From contig NZ_JANHMP010000001.1 of the NCBI RefSeq assembly GCF_024609265.1, positions 682,001 to 746,000 on the forward strand: 64,000 nt of DNA. Reading direction: 5' to 3'. The stretch is from Geothrix campi. Its GTDB lineage: Bacteria > Acidobacteriota > Holophagae > Holophagales > Holophagaceae. The position numbers and the translations under genes are program-made. Shown here in pieces: positions 7,471-16,092 of this stretch; positions within the stretch are counted from its first letter, which is position 1, and each line of letters begins with the position of its first letter. The notes below the pieces were generated by a model that saw only the letters and a list, made by a program, of their open reading frames with translations, was not told the DNA's origin and made no database searches.

Positions 7471-8751
7471 ATGGATCTGACCCCCCGGCACCGCCAGCCC
7501 TTTGCCCTGCCCGGCCCGTGGCCTGCCTGCGCCCAGGCCCTTCTCAGGCGGGGCGCGGCCTGGCTCCATACGGGCGGCACGGGCGACGGGCTCCTGGGCC
7601 TGCCGGACGGCCCCATCCTGGCCTCCCGGTGGTCAGGCGAGGCCTGGACCTCCCGCCTGGACGACCGGGCCCGCCCGGGATCGCCCTGGGAGGCCCTGGA
7701 ATCCGTCCTACCGGAGCATCCGGGCCCCTGGATCGGCGCCGTCACCTTCGAACTGGCCTGCGACGAGGCCGCCCTGCCCCGCCAGGCGTTGCCCCCCGGA
7801 ACCCTGGGGCAGCACTGGCGGGGCCTCCGGCAGGCCCTTCACCTCCAGGGCGGCGAAGCCGAGCTGTGGTCCTGGGACATCCCCCCTGATCCGGGTCGCT
7901 GGCTGGCCCTTCTCCAGCCCGAGGTCTCCCGGGCTCCGGCCCCCCCGGCGCTCCACCCCCGCTGGACCGAGACCCACCACCGGGCGGCCGTCGAGGCCAT
8001 CCGCGAGCGCATCCTGGAAGGCGGATTCTATGTCGCCAACTTGTGCGTACCCTTTGAGGCCCTGTTTCCGGATGACCTAGTGGCGCTGGCCCTTGAAACG
8101 TTCCGGCGGGCCCGTCCCCCTTTCGGTGCCTTGCTGGACCTGGGGGATCTCCGGCTCCTCTGCCTAAGCATGGAACGGCTCCTGTCGCGCCGCGGGGAAC
8201 GGATCTGGTCGCAGCCCATCAAGGGCAGCGCCCCCCTCACCGGGGATCCAGAGTTGGACCGGCTCGCGGCCGAGGCTTTGGCCGCGGATCCCAAGGAGCG
8301 GGCCGAGCACACCATGATCGTCGACCTGGTGCGCAATGATCTGGGCCGCGTCGCCAGGACGGGGACTGTCACGGTGAGCCAGGCCATGACTGTGGAGCCC
8401 TACCCCACCGTCCAACACCTGGTAAGCACCGTGGAAGCCCAAGTCCGCCCGGATCTGGGTTTGGCTGAGCTGCTCCGCTCCGTACTCCCCGGCGGCAGTG
8501 TCACGGGTGCCCCCAAGCACGCGGTCTGTGCGCACCTCGCCCGGACCGAGGCCGCGCCCCGGGGGTTCTACTGCGGCGCCCTGGGCTGGATCGCCCCCAA
8601 CGGCGACCTGGACTTGACACTGCCCATCCGGACCGCCCAGATCGCCGGCGAGGCCCTCACCTACTGGGCCGGTGGAGGCATCACCCGCCGCAGCGATCCC
8701 GGTCGGGAATGGGCGGAGCTGTTCCTGAAGACCCGGGCCATCAGCGGCTGA
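7471..8751 (+). CDS. pabB: Aminodeoxychorismate synthase component I (chorismate-binding)
   Basis: Converts chorismate and ammonia to 4-amino-4-deoxychorismate for folate synthesis. The 426-residue protein has a weakly conserved N-terminal half and the chorismate-binding domain: SQPIKGSAPLTGD (the PIKG motif of PabB, Lys for covalent intermediate), HTMIVDLVRNDLGRV, LPGGSVTGAPK and YWAGGGITRRSDP. The PIKG rather than PIAGT motif favours PabB over anthranilate synthase TrpE. ATG 7471 is chosen because homology starts there; an in-frame ATG at 7384 would add 29 residues from the AT-rich spacer. No glutaminase partner (pabA) or lyase (pabC) is adjacent; folP is 14 kb away. Confidence 0.9.
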   Translation: MDLTPRHRQPFALPGPWPACAQALLRRGAAWLHTGGTGDGLLGLPDGPILASRWSGEAWTSRLDDRARPGSPWEALESVLPEHPGPWIGAVTFELACDEAALPRQALPPGTLGQHWRGLRQALHLQGGEAELWSWDIPPDPGRWLALLQPEVSRAPAPPALHPRWTETHHRAAVEAIRERILEGGFYVANLCVPFEALFPDDLVALALETFRRARPPFGALLDLGDLRLLCLSMERLLSRRGERIWSQPIKGSAPLTGDPELDRLAAEALAADPKERAEHTMIVDLVRNDLGRVARTGTVTVSQAMTVEPYPTVQHLVSTVEAQVRPDLGLAELLRSVLPGGSVTGAPKHAVCAHLARTEAAPRGFYCGALGWIAPNGDLDLTLPIRTAQIAGEALTYWAGGGITRRSDPGREWAELFLKTRAISG

Positions 8752-8757
8752 AGGGTC

Positions 8758-9264
8758 TCAGGCCGCGCTGGCACGCTTGAGCAGCTCCTCGAAGCGCTCG
8801 AAGAGGTGGGCTCGGGGGCCCTTGGGCTGGCGTTTGAGGACCATCCCGGCCTGATCGGGCGTGCGACCGCCCTTGACCTGGTTGCAGGGCAGACAGCAGC
8901 CGACAAGGTTCTGCCAGGTGGTGGAGCCGCCCTGGCACAGGGGGACCACATGATCCACGGTGGTGGCCTTGCGCTGGCAGCCTTCGTACTGGCAGAGGTA
9001 GTGGTCCCGGCGCAGCACGCGGCGCTCCAGACGGCCGATGAGGAGCTTGGAATCGCTGCAGGCCTGAGCGTGCGGGAAGATGATGAGTTCGAGACTCCCC
9101 TCCAGGTTCTTGTGCCGTTCGAAGGTGGCCGGATTGAGCACGTGCGCACGCCCCGCCACCACGGCACAGAGGGCCCGCCTTCGGCTCACTTCCTGCATGG
9201 GAACGTAGTTCCGGTCGACGGCGATCACCTCGCCCGCCCCGTGACGTTCCCGTCCCTTCAGCAT
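8758..9264 (-). CDS. HNH endonuclease domain protein
   Basis: A 168-residue protein with a C-terminal HNH nuclease domain: a zinc-type pair C-x4-C in CQYEGC, the catalytic DHVVPLCQGG (His of HNH), ENL-like WQNLVGCC, and LPCNQVKGGRTPD. The N-terminal half contains RNYVPMQEVSRRRAL, seen in the widespread stand-alone 'HNH endonuclease' proteins whose biological role is unknown. There is no sign of a mobile element around it. ATG 9264 follows a GATAC...GGGGGTC leader; the longer open frame upstream is out of register with any homology. It is the last gene of the minus-strand run starting at 15750. Confidence 0.88.
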   Translation of the reverse strand: MLKGRERHGAGEVIAVDRNYVPMQEVSRRRALCAVVAGRAHVLNPATFERHKNLEGSLELIIFPHAQACSDSKLLIGRLERRVLRRDHYLCQYEGCQRKATTVDHVVPLCQGGSTTWQNLVGCCLPCNQVKGGRTPDQAGMVLKRQPKGPRAHLFERFEELLKRASAA

Positions 9265-9319
9265 CAGACCCCCTGGATTGGCCCGTATCCTAAGGCAATC
9301 CGGTGATTTGTGAAGGGAA

Positions 9320-10618
9320 TTATTCTGCTCGATTGGATAATACAGGCATGGATGGATTTGGAGATTCTCCTGGCAGCCCCACGAATCCGACTTCTGGCGC
9401 CGCCTCCACCCCCGCCAACCTCTTTTCCATCTGATCTCGCCGGGCGGCCACATCCCCCAGCTTGCCGCTGGCCTCCTCGAGCTTCCTCTGAACGGCCGCC
9501 AGAGCTGTCCCGAAGCGGCCGAATTCCGCCTTCACCTGCCCAAGCACCTTCCAGATCTCGCTGGTCTGCCGACTGATGGCCAGGGTCTTGAAGCCCACCT
9601 GGAGGCTGTTGAGGAAGGCCGTGAGGGTGGTGGGACCCACCAGGATGACCTTGCATTCCCGCTGCAGCCGTTCAAAAAGGCCCGGGCGGCGGAGGACCTC
9701 TGCATAGAGTCCCTCGAACGGCAGAAAGAGCAGCCCGAAGTCCGTGCTGTTCGGTGGGGCGATGTATTTGTCGCGGATGTCCCGGGCCTGGGAGAGCAGC
9801 CTCGCCTCCAGGGCCCGCCCGGCGGCTTCCACAGCCACGAGATCGCCCGCTTCGTAGGCCTCCATCAGACGTTGGTAGTCCTCCAGGGGGAACTTGGCGT
9901 CGATGGGCAGCCAGACCGGGCCGTTCTCATCCGGCCCTGGCAGCTTCACCGCGAACTCGACCACCTCCGGCGACCTCGGCCGGATGTGGACATTGGCCTG
10001 GTACTGCCCTGGGGACAGGAACTGCTCCAGCAGGGCCCCCAGCTGAGCTTCGCCCAACACCCCGCGGGCCTTCACGTTGGTCAGCGCCCGCTTGAGGCCG
10101 CCTACGTCCTGCGCCAGGCCCTGCATCTCGCCGAGGCCGCGCTGGACCTGTTCCAGTCTTTGCGCCACCAGGTTGAAGCTCTCGCCAAGCCGCTTCTCCA
10201 GGGCCTCGTGCAGCTTCTCATCCACCGTCCGGCGCATCTGCTCAAGCTTCGCCTCGTTGCCGGCCTGGATGGCCTCAAGCCGCCGCTGGACCTGCTGCTG
10301 GACCAGATCCAGTTGAGCCGCCTGTTCGGAGCGGGAAGCCCGAAGCGCCTCCTGGATGGCGGCAGTGAGCAGGCGAAAGCCCTCGGCCAGCTTCTCGGCC
10401 TGGGCCGTGCGGAGCTCACCGAGTTCTGCGGCCAGGGGGCGGATCTGGGTCGCGAGGACCTGGTGGGATTCAGACCGGTTCCTCGACGCCAGGTCTTCGG
10501 CATGGCGCCGCAAAGCCTCAAAGGGCGCCGGGTCCAGGGGAGCCCGTCGCCAAGCCGCCCAGACGGCGAAGATCGCAGCAAGGCACGCAAGGCAGGAGAC
10601 AACCAGGGAGAGGCTCAT
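9320..10618 (-). CDS. rmuC: DNA recombination protein RmuC
   Basis: RmuC proteins limit DNA inversions and are thought to be nucleases acting on unusual DNA structures. The 432-residue protein has an N-terminal membrane anchor (LVVSCLACLAAIFAVWAAW), a long coiled-coil rich in Gln/Glu/Ala (about residues 40-160) and the RmuC PD-(D/E)XK-like core beginning GVLGEAQLGALLEQ with VWLPIDAKFPLEDYQRL as the signature. Length is typical. ATG 10618 lies 6 bases after the tsaE stop, so the two are probably co-translated. Confidence 0.95.
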   Translation of the reverse strand: MSLSLVVSCLACLAAIFAVWAAWRRAPLDPAPFEALRRHAEDLASRNRSESHQVLATQIRPLAAELGELRTAQAEKLAEGFRLLTAAIQEALRASRSEQAAQLDLVQQQVQRRLEAIQAGNEAKLEQMRRTVDEKLHEALEKRLGESFNLVAQRLEQVQRGLGEMQGLAQDVGGLKRALTNVKARGVLGEAQLGALLEQFLSPGQYQANVHIRPRSPEVVEFAVKLPGPDENGPVWLPIDAKFPLEDYQRLMEAYEAGDLVAVEAAGRALEARLLSQARDIRDKYIAPPNSTDFGLLFLPFEGLYAEVLRRPGLFERLQRECKVILVGPTTLTAFLNSLQVGFKTLAISRQTSEIWKVLGQVKAEFGRFGTALAAVQRKLEEASGKLGDVAARRDQMEKRLAGVEAAPEVGFVGLPGESPNPSMPVLSNRAE

Positions 10619-10624
10619 GTCCCA

Positions 10625-11059
10625 TCATCGCCCGGCTGATTCGCCAGGCCATGTCCATTCGGCCCGCCGTCCCTCTCCCTCTGGCTCCAGCACCAGTTCG
10701 GCCACCCAATCGGAAGGCCAGGGGCCGTCCCTGCCCGCCCACTCCACCACCAGCCGGTCCCCGGGCCCGATCGTCTCCTCCAGGCCCAGGGCCCAGGCAC
10801 CCTCCGGGCCCGGGCGGTAGAGGTCCAGGTGGAAGAGTCGTCCCGCCGGAAGCTCATAACGATGCAGCACGGCGTAGGTGGGTGAGGCCACCTCGTCGGG
10901 ATCGCCTCCCAGCCCCCGCAGGAAGCCGCGCGTCCAGGTCGTCTTGCCGGCCCCCAGTTCCCCATGCAGCAGCCAGGTGCCGCCGGGTGGCGTGATCTGC
11001 GCCAGGGCTTCGCCCAGGGCCTCTGTGGCGACGTCATCGGCGAGGTAGCGTTCAGCCAC
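10625..11059 (-). CDS. tsaE: tRNA threonylcarbamoyladenosine biosynthesis ATPase TsaE
   Basis: ATPase of the complex that installs t6A37 on ANN-decoding tRNAs. The 144-residue protein has a Walker A motif GELGAGKTTW near residues 33-42, SPTYAVLHRYE, the acidic LFHLDLYR (Walker B region) and VVEWAGR, all standard for TsaE. Start is GTG 11059, which overlaps the end of the nnr gene by 8 bases. An ATG-initiated open frame extends further upstream, but inside nnr in another frame. tsaB, tsaC and tsaD are not in the window. Confidence 0.93.
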   Translation of the reverse strand: MAERYLADDVATEALGEALAQITPPGGTWLLHGELGAGKTTWTRGFLRGLGGDPDEVASPTYAVLHRYELPAGRLFHLDLYRPGPEGAWALGLEETIGPGDRLVVEWAGRDGPWPSDWVAELVLEPEGEGRRAEWTWPGESAGR

Positions 11060-12446
11060 GCAGCAACTCCGGAAGCTGGTCTGCCAGATCCCGCGGCAGC
11101 AGGCCGGCCCCGGGGAGGCAGTCCGCCGCGGCCCCATGGAACCAGGCCGCTGCGGCCACCGCTTCGCGCATGGGGAGACCCTGGGCCCGGAAGCCCGCCA
11201 CCATGCCGGCGAGCAGATCGCCGCTGCCGCCGGTGGCGAGGCCCGGATGGCCCGTGGGATTGATCCACAACTCCTCGCGGGCGCCGCCGCCAAGCACGCT
11301 CTGGGCGCCCTTGAGCAGCAAGACGCCCGGTTTCCCGGCGGACACCTGCCGGGCCTGGGCCAGTCGCTCATCCATCAGCATGGGCCGGGGGAGCCGGAAG
11401 AGCCGTGCGAATTCCCCGGGATGCGGCGTGATGGCCGTGCCGGGTCGCTCCATCCAGCGTTTCCCTTCCCCCTCTTTCAAGGCCGAGGCATCCAGCACCA
11501 GAGGCCCCTCCCAATCAGGCACCTGGGAGATGCCGCCCGGACCGACGAGGAGGACATCCGCCTCGGGGGGCACCATCCCCTGCCAAGGCCGCACCATCGC
11601 CTCCGGCACTTGGGCGGCCACCTCGGCGCGCACCTCGGGCTCGGTCAGCACGGTCACCAGGCCTGCGCCCACGCGCAGGGCACCCAGGGCCGAAAGCACG
11701 GCCGCCCCGCTCATGCCCAGGCTGCCGGCCCGGATGGCCACATGTCCGAAGCTGCCCTTGTGGGCATCCCAGGCCCGCGGCGGGAGGATCGGGCGCTCCA
11801 GGAGCTGCAGCGCCGCCTCGGGAGTCCGATCCAGCGGAATGGGAACCACGATGATCTCGCCGCAGGCCTCCCGGGCGGGCATCAGCCCATGGCAGACCTT
11901 GTGCCGCCCGAAGCAGGCGGTTCGGGTCGCGCGTACGGCCTCTCCGGGGATCTCCGCGGCGCTGGGGTCCAGGCCCGAAGGCAAGTCCAGGGCCAGCACT
12001 GGCAACCCCGAGGCATTCAGGGCCCGCACCCAGGCCAGGACAGCTCCTTCCAGCGGTCGCGTGGTACCCAATCCGAAGAGCCCGTCCACCACCCAGCCCC
12101 GCCAGACCGCCAAGGCCTCCGCCGGGGCAGCGGAGGTGCGGATCTCCCCGCCGATCCCCTTCCAGAGCCTGGCCTGGTGGGCCGCATCGCCGAGCCAGCC
12201 CGGCTGGGCGGAGGGCGACCACACGGAGACCTCCCGCCCTTCCAGGCGCGCGAGCCGGGCCAGGGCCAGGGCATCACCTCCGTTATTGCCCGGACCCGCC
12301 AGGACGTGGATCGGCTTCCCGGGCGGAAGGAGGGCCAGGGCCCCGAGGGCTGCATGTTCCTGAAGCACCAGGGAGGGAATGCCCCAGCCCTCGATGGCCT
12401 GGCGCTCCGCAGCCCGCATCTCGTCGGCAGTGAGGAGGGGAATCAT
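11052..12446 (-). CDS. nnr: Bifunctional NAD(P)H-hydrate epimerase / ADP-dependent dehydratase
   Basis: Metabolite repair enzyme that epimerises and dehydrates damaged NAD(P)HX. The 464-residue protein is the usual fusion: an N-terminal YjeF_N epimerase domain (about 1-210) with LAGPGNNGGDALALARL, and a C-terminal ribokinase-like dehydratase domain with GSLGMSGAAVLS, TPHPGEFARLF and the ATP/anion motif GGSGDLLAGMVAG. It lies between purN (9-base gap upstream) and tsaE (8-base overlap downstream). The nnr-tsaE neighbourhood is common in bacteria. Confidence 0.96.
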   Translation of the reverse strand: MIPLLTADEMRAAERQAIEGWGIPSLVLQEHAALGALALLPPGKPIHVLAGPGNNGGDALALARLARLEGREVSVWSPSAQPGWLGDAAHQARLWKGIGGEIRTSAAPAEALAVWRGWVVDGLFGLGTTRPLEGAVLAWVRALNASGLPVLALDLPSGLDPSAAEIPGEAVRATRTACFGRHKVCHGLMPAREACGEIIVVPIPLDRTPEAALQLLERPILPPRAWDAHKGSFGHVAIRAGSLGMSGAAVLSALGALRVGAGLVTVLTEPEVRAEVAAQVPEAMVRPWQGMVPPEADVLLVGPGGISQVPDWEGPLVLDASALKEGEGKRWMERPGTAITPHPGEFARLFRLPRPMLMDERLAQARQVSAGKPGVLLLKGAQSVLGGGAREELWINPTGHPGLATGGSGDLLAGMVAGFRAQGLPMREAVAAAAWFHGAAADCLPGAGLLPRDLADQLPELLRG

Positions 12447-12455
12447 GCGGACAGT

Positions 12456-13037
12456 CTAGGGCTGTTCGTCCAGATATGCTCGCAGCGCCCTCGGATACAG
12501 TTCCATCTCAGCCGCATAGACCCGCTTCTGCAGATCCTCGGGGGTATCGCCGGGAAGGACGGGCACCCGCAACTGGTCCACGATGCGGCCGTGGTCATAC
12601 TCGGCATCCACGAGGTGCACTGTGGCGCCGGATTCCGCTTCGCCGGCCTCCAGGACTGCCTGGTGGACGTGCATGCCATACATGCCGGGGCCTCCGAATC
12701 GGGGTAGCAGACCCGGATGGATATTGAGGATGCGACCCTCCCAGCGCCGGGGCACGGCCAGCTTCTTCAGCCATCCGCAAAGACAGATGACCTCCGCTCC
12801 GGCCGCTTCGGCAGCCTGGTAGCAGGCCTCGGAAAAGGCCTCGTCCGTCGCGAAGTTCTTCCTGACAACCGGCACCGTGGGCAACCCCTCGGCCTCGAGC
12901 CGGGGGATGCCGCCGGCCTTGGCGGTGGAGGCGAGGCCCAGCACCGGGACGGCTGGCACCCGGCCCTCGCGGCAAGCCCTGAGCAGGTTCAGGGCATTGC
13001 CGCCGGTGCCGGAGATGAAGAGGGCGATCCGCTTCAC
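12456..13037 (-). CDS. purN: Phosphoribosylglycinamide formyltransferase
   Basis: Transfers a formyl group from 10-formyl-tetrahydrofolate to GAR in purine synthesis. The 193-residue protein begins [19 protein letters not shown] and has the folate/active-site stretch [11 protein letters not shown] with the catalytic Asn-His and, later, [14 protein letters not shown] (catalytic Asp) and [15 protein letters not shown]. The segment [11 protein letters not shown] replaces the more usual FPGLHAH, a common variant. Start is GTG 13037, whose bases overlap the TGA of pta, implying coupling. Other pur genes are not in the window. Confidence 0.93.
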   Translation of the reverse strand: MKRIALFISGTGGNALNLLRACREGRVPAVPVLGLASTAKAGGIPRLEAEGLPTVPVVRKNFATDEAFSEACYQAAEAAGAEVICLCGWLKKLAVPRRWEGRILNIHPGLLPRFGGPGMYGMHVHQAVLEAGEAESGATVHLVDAEYDHGRIVDQLRVPVLPGDTPEDLQKRVYAAEMELYPRALRAYLDEQP

Positions 13038-14038
13038 TGGAGGGCCGTCAGGACCACCGTGTCGGCGATGTCCTGGGGGCTGCAGCCGCGGCTCAGGTCG
13101 TTGGCGGGCTTGGCCAGGCCCTGGAGGAAGGGCCCGATGGCGGCGCAACCGCCCATGCGCTCGGCGATCTTGTAGGAGATGTTGCCGGCGTCGAGGTCCG
13201 GGAAGACCAGCACGTTGGCCCGGCCGGCCACCGCAGAACCCGGGGCCTTCTTCTGGCCCACGGAGGGCAGCAGGGAGGCGTCGGCCTGCAACTCGCCGTC
13301 GACCGCCAGGTCGGGCCGGCGCTCCTTGACGATGGCCAGGGCGGCGCGGACCTTGTCCACGCAGGGGTGCTCGGCGGAGCCGCGGGTGGAGAAGCTGAGC
13401 AGGGCCACGCGGGGCTCCACGTCCATGACGCTCCGGGCGTTCTCGGCGGCGGCGATGGCGATATCCGCCAGTTGCTCGGGGGTGGGATCCGGCACCACGG
13501 CGCAGTCCGAGAAGATCACCGCGCCCTGCTCGCCGAAGGCGGCATCGGGGTGGATCATCAGGAAGAAGCTGGAGACCGTCTTGATGCCCTTGGCGGGGCC
13601 GATGGCCTGGAGGCAGGCCCGCACCGTCTCTGCGGTGGTGTTGAGGGCGCCGGCCACCATGCCGTCGCAGTGGCCGTTCTGCACCATCATGGCCCCGAAC
13701 CACAGGGGATTGTTCACCGCCTCCAGCGCCTGGGCTTCGGTGATGCCCTTGGCCTTGCGCCGCTCGAAATAGGCACCGGCCAGTTCAGGAAGGAGTGGGC
13801 TGGCCGCGGGATCCACCAGCACAGCCCCCTTCAAGGAGAGCCCAAGGGCCGAGCCCCGCTTCGCCATGTCGGCGGGATCGCCCAGCAGCGTGAGGCGGCA
13901 GAGACCCTGGTCCAGCAGCAGCTGGGCGGCCTGGAGGGTCCGGTCGTCCCGGCCTTCGGGCAGGACGATGTGACGGTTCAGGACCTTGGCGCGGTCACGG
14001 AAACGCGCCATCCAGCGGGCGTGATTGGCGTGGCTCAT
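13034..14038 (-). CDS. pta: Phosphate acetyltransferase
   Basis: Interconverts acetyl-CoA and acetyl phosphate. The 334-residue protein is the short, single-domain Pta: [13 protein letters not shown] near the start, [11 protein letters not shown], the [20 protein letters not shown] stretch, [10 protein letters not shown] and LSFSTRGSA, ending with the [19 protein letters not shown] signature. No DRTGG/regulatory N-terminal domain is present. It overlaps the preceding 120-residue ORF by 4 bases (ATGA) and the following purN by 4 bases. No ackA is adjacent; an aldehyde dehydrogenase gene lies just upstream in the same run. Confidence 0.96.
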   Translation of the reverse strand: MSHANHARWMARFRDRAKVLNRHIVLPEGRDDRTLQAAQLLLDQGLCRLTLLGDPADMAKRGSALGLSLKGAVLVDPAASPLLPELAGAYFERRKAKGITEAQALEAVNNPLWFGAMMVQNGHCDGMVAGALNTTAETVRACLQAIGPAKGIKTVSSFFLMIHPDAAFGEQGAVIFSDCAVVPDPTPEQLADIAIAAAENARSVMDVEPRVALLSFSTRGSAEHPCVDKVRAALAIVKERRPDLAVDGELQADASLLPSVGQKKAPGSAVAGRANVLVFPDLDAGNISYKIAERMGGCAAIGPFLQGLAKPANDLSRGCSPQDIADTVVLTALQ

Positions 14039-14397
14039 TCATTCCTCCGGTGTCGGGACGAGGGTTTGGGTGACGGGGGATCTGCCAGGAAGACGTGGGG
14101 GTCCTGGCCGGTGTGGTCGAGGAAGGTGTCCGCAAGGCTGGGGGCGCCGGAACTGGCTTCGTCGAGGTACAGGGTCTCGACCCGGTGCATGGGGAGGAAG
14201 CGCGTGCTGAGGGCAACCTGGTCGGCCTGGCCCGTGCGGACCAAGGTCAGCACCTCGGTCCAGGGAGAGAGGTCCACACCGCGGACAGCGATGCCTGCGG
14301 CCTCCAGGCCCAGGATCCGGCCCCACAGGCGCTCTCGTGGGGAGTGGAGCACCACCACCACGAGGTCGCCGGGACGGAAGGGCATGGAAAGAGGCAT
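14035..14397 (-). CDS. Hypothetical protein
   Basis: A 120-residue protein I do not recognise. The first 50 residues ([20 protein letters not shown] onward) look like a small beta-barrel, reminiscent of Sm-like or PRC-barrel-type folds, followed by an acidic/alpha stretch and a basic tail rich in Pro and Ser. It overlaps pta by 4 bases and starts 21 bases after the aldehyde dehydrogenase, with a TGGAG ribosome binding site, so it is likely a genuine member of the operon. Confidence 0.7.
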   Translation of the reverse strand: MPLSMPFRPGDLVVVVLHSPRERLWGRILGLEAAGIAVRGVDLSPWTEVLTLVRTGQADQVALSTRFLPMHRVETLYLDEASSGAPSLADTFLDHTGQDPHVFLADPPSPKPSSRHRRNE

Positions 14398-14418
14398 GGG
14401 ACGACTCCAGATCGAATC

Positions 14419-15750
14419 TTACAGGGCCGGACCTTCGACGATGAGGTGGCCTTCGGTGAAGCTCTCCATCGCCCACCGGGGGCCTTCGAAGCCGTTGCCA
14501 CTGGCACGCACGCCGCCGAACGGCGCGGCATCCAGGCGGAAGGTGGGCGGCAGGTTGAGCAGCACGCCGCCAGCGCGGAGCTTCGCTTCCGCCTGACGGA
14601 GGTGCCGCTGATCCCGGCTGTAGGCGCTGGCGCGCAAGCCGAACCTCGTTGCAGCCGCTCGGTCCAGACCCTCCTCGAAGCTGTCCACGGGCGTCAGCAC
14701 CGTGATGGGTGAGAAGGCCTCCTCGCACTGGAAAGGGTCGTCCTCAGGCAGGCCGCAGAGGATGGCGGGCGGGAGAAGCGCTCCCTGCCTAGGTCCTCGC
14801 AGCAGAATTTCAGCACCCGCGGCCACCGCGCGATCCAAGCCTTCATCCATCCGACAGGCGGTGGCTTCATCGATGAGGGGCCCGACCACGGTCGCGGGAT
14901 CCATGGGATCACCCATGGGCAGGGCCTTCACGGCGGCCACGAAGGCTGGGGCGAAGCTGGCCCAGAGGGCCCGATGCACATAGATCCGCTGAGCCTTGGA
15001 GCAGCTCTGCCCCGCCCCGGCCACGGCCGCGGGGGCCACCTGGCGGGCCACGGCGGCCGCATCCACGCCTTCGTCCACCACCACGGCGCCGTTGCCACCC
15101 AGCTCCAGCAGCAGCCGTTTGCCCGCCAGCACTTGCTCCAAATGCCGCCCCACCCGCTCAGAGCCCGTGAAACTCACGACCGCGATGCGGGGGTCCTTCG
15201 CCAACTCTTCCGCGGCGGCCGGATCCGACGGGGCCAGCTGAAGCAGGGCGGTGGGGGCGCCCACCTGCCGACGGGCGGCTTCGAAACTCTCCCAGAGCAA
15301 CTTCGAGGTCCGTGGTGCCTGCGGACAAGGTTTCCAGATGACGCTGCACCCCGCGGCCAGGGCGGGGCCTAGCTTGTGGACCGCCAGGTTCACCGGGAAG
15401 TTGAAGGGAGTGATCGCGAGGGCCGGGCCCAGGGGAAAGCGCCTGAGGACCGCCCGGCACCCCTCGGCTCCCGCCATCAGATCGTAGGGGACAGCCTCTT
15501 CCCCGAACGCAGCCACCGCCTCCATGGTGGCATGCAGGGTGGCCTTCGCCCGGTCCACCTCGCCCCGGGAGAGGGTGATGGGCTTGCCTGTTTCCTGGGT
15601 GAGGAGCCCGGCGAGTTCCTCCCGCATCAGGCCCAGCTGCTCCAGCCAGACTTCGATCAGCCTCCGCCGTTCCAGCCGCGAGGTTTCCCGCCAGGCACCG
15701 AAGGCTTCCAGCGCCGCCTCCACCATGCCGTTCCCCATAGCCGCCATCAT
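14419..15750 (-). CDS. Aldehyde dehydrogenase family protein
   Basis: NAD(P)+-dependent oxidation of an aldehyde to its acid; substrate unknown. The 443-residue protein has the catalytic Glu region LELGGNGAVVVD, the catalytic Cys in AGQSCSKAQRIY, the cofactor stretch FTGSERVGR and the C-terminal EEAFSPITVL. Within the superfamily it resembles the aldehyde/succinate-semialdehyde dehydrogenases of moderate length rather than CoA-acylating forms. ATG 15750 follows GGGAGG. It leads the minus-strand run, with pta two genes downstream, which could hint at two-carbon metabolism. Confidence 0.92.
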   Translation of the reverse strand: MMAAMGNGMVEAALEAFGAWRETSRLERRRLIEVWLEQLGLMREELAGLLTQETGKPITLSRGEVDRAKATLHATMEAVAAFGEEAVPYDLMAGAEGCRAVLRRFPLGPALAITPFNFPVNLAVHKLGPALAAGCSVIWKPCPQAPRTSKLLWESFEAARRQVGAPTALLQLAPSDPAAAEELAKDPRIAVVSFTGSERVGRHLEQVLAGKRLLLELGGNGAVVVDEGVDAAAVARQVAPAAVAGAGQSCSKAQRIYVHRALWASFAPAFVAAVKALPMGDPMDPATVVGPLIDEATACRMDEGLDRAVAAGAEILLRGPRQGALLPPAILCGLPEDDPFQCEEAFSPITVLTPVDSFEEGLDRAAATRFGLRASAYSRDQRHLRQAEAKLRAGGVLLNLPPTFRLDAAPFGGVRASGNGFEGPRWAMESFTEGHLIVEGPAL

Positions 15751-15897
15751 GGTCCAACCTCCCGGGAAGGCCCGTGCCGTGCCCCGCCTGCGCCCAGATT
15801 AACCCCGGCCCACGCCCCATGGGCTTGAGGGTGATCACATCCCCACCGGCGGGTAGGCTGGCATGCTGCGCTAGAATCAGAACCTAGGAGCACCATC

Positions 15898-16083
15898 ATG
15901 ACCAAGCCTCTCGTCCCCGCCGATCTCCTGCAGCAGGTCCAGGCCGCGGACAAGCCGGTTTCCGTGACCAACACCGGAAAACCCAAGGCTGATGCCCACC
16001 CCAAGCCCATGGTGAAGGCCTCGTCCCGGCCCCAGGGCAAGACCGGCGTCGCCCACACGCGCATGAGCAACCGCGGGAAATAG
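15898..16083 (+). CDS. Short hypothetical protein (61 aa)
   Basis: A 61-residue, Lys/Pro/Ser/Thr-rich, apparently disordered protein with pI well on the basic side and no cysteine or hydrophobic segment. It has a good ribosome binding site (taggag, 7 bases before ATG 15898) and occupies its own space between two minus-strand genes, starting divergently from the aldehyde dehydrogenase and ending 9 bases before the convergent membrane protein. That makes a real gene likely, but no function can be named. Confidence 0.6.
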   Translation: MTKPLVPADLLQQVQAADKPVSVTNTGKPKADAHPKPMVKASSRPQGKTGVAHTRMSNRGK

Positions 16084-16092
16084 CCCTCTCCC

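Noticed and set aside
8758-9264. HNH nuclease as part of a mobile intron or restriction system
   Set aside because: No intron borders, methyltransferase, integrase or inverted repeats are nearby; it reads as an ordinary stand-alone HNH protein.
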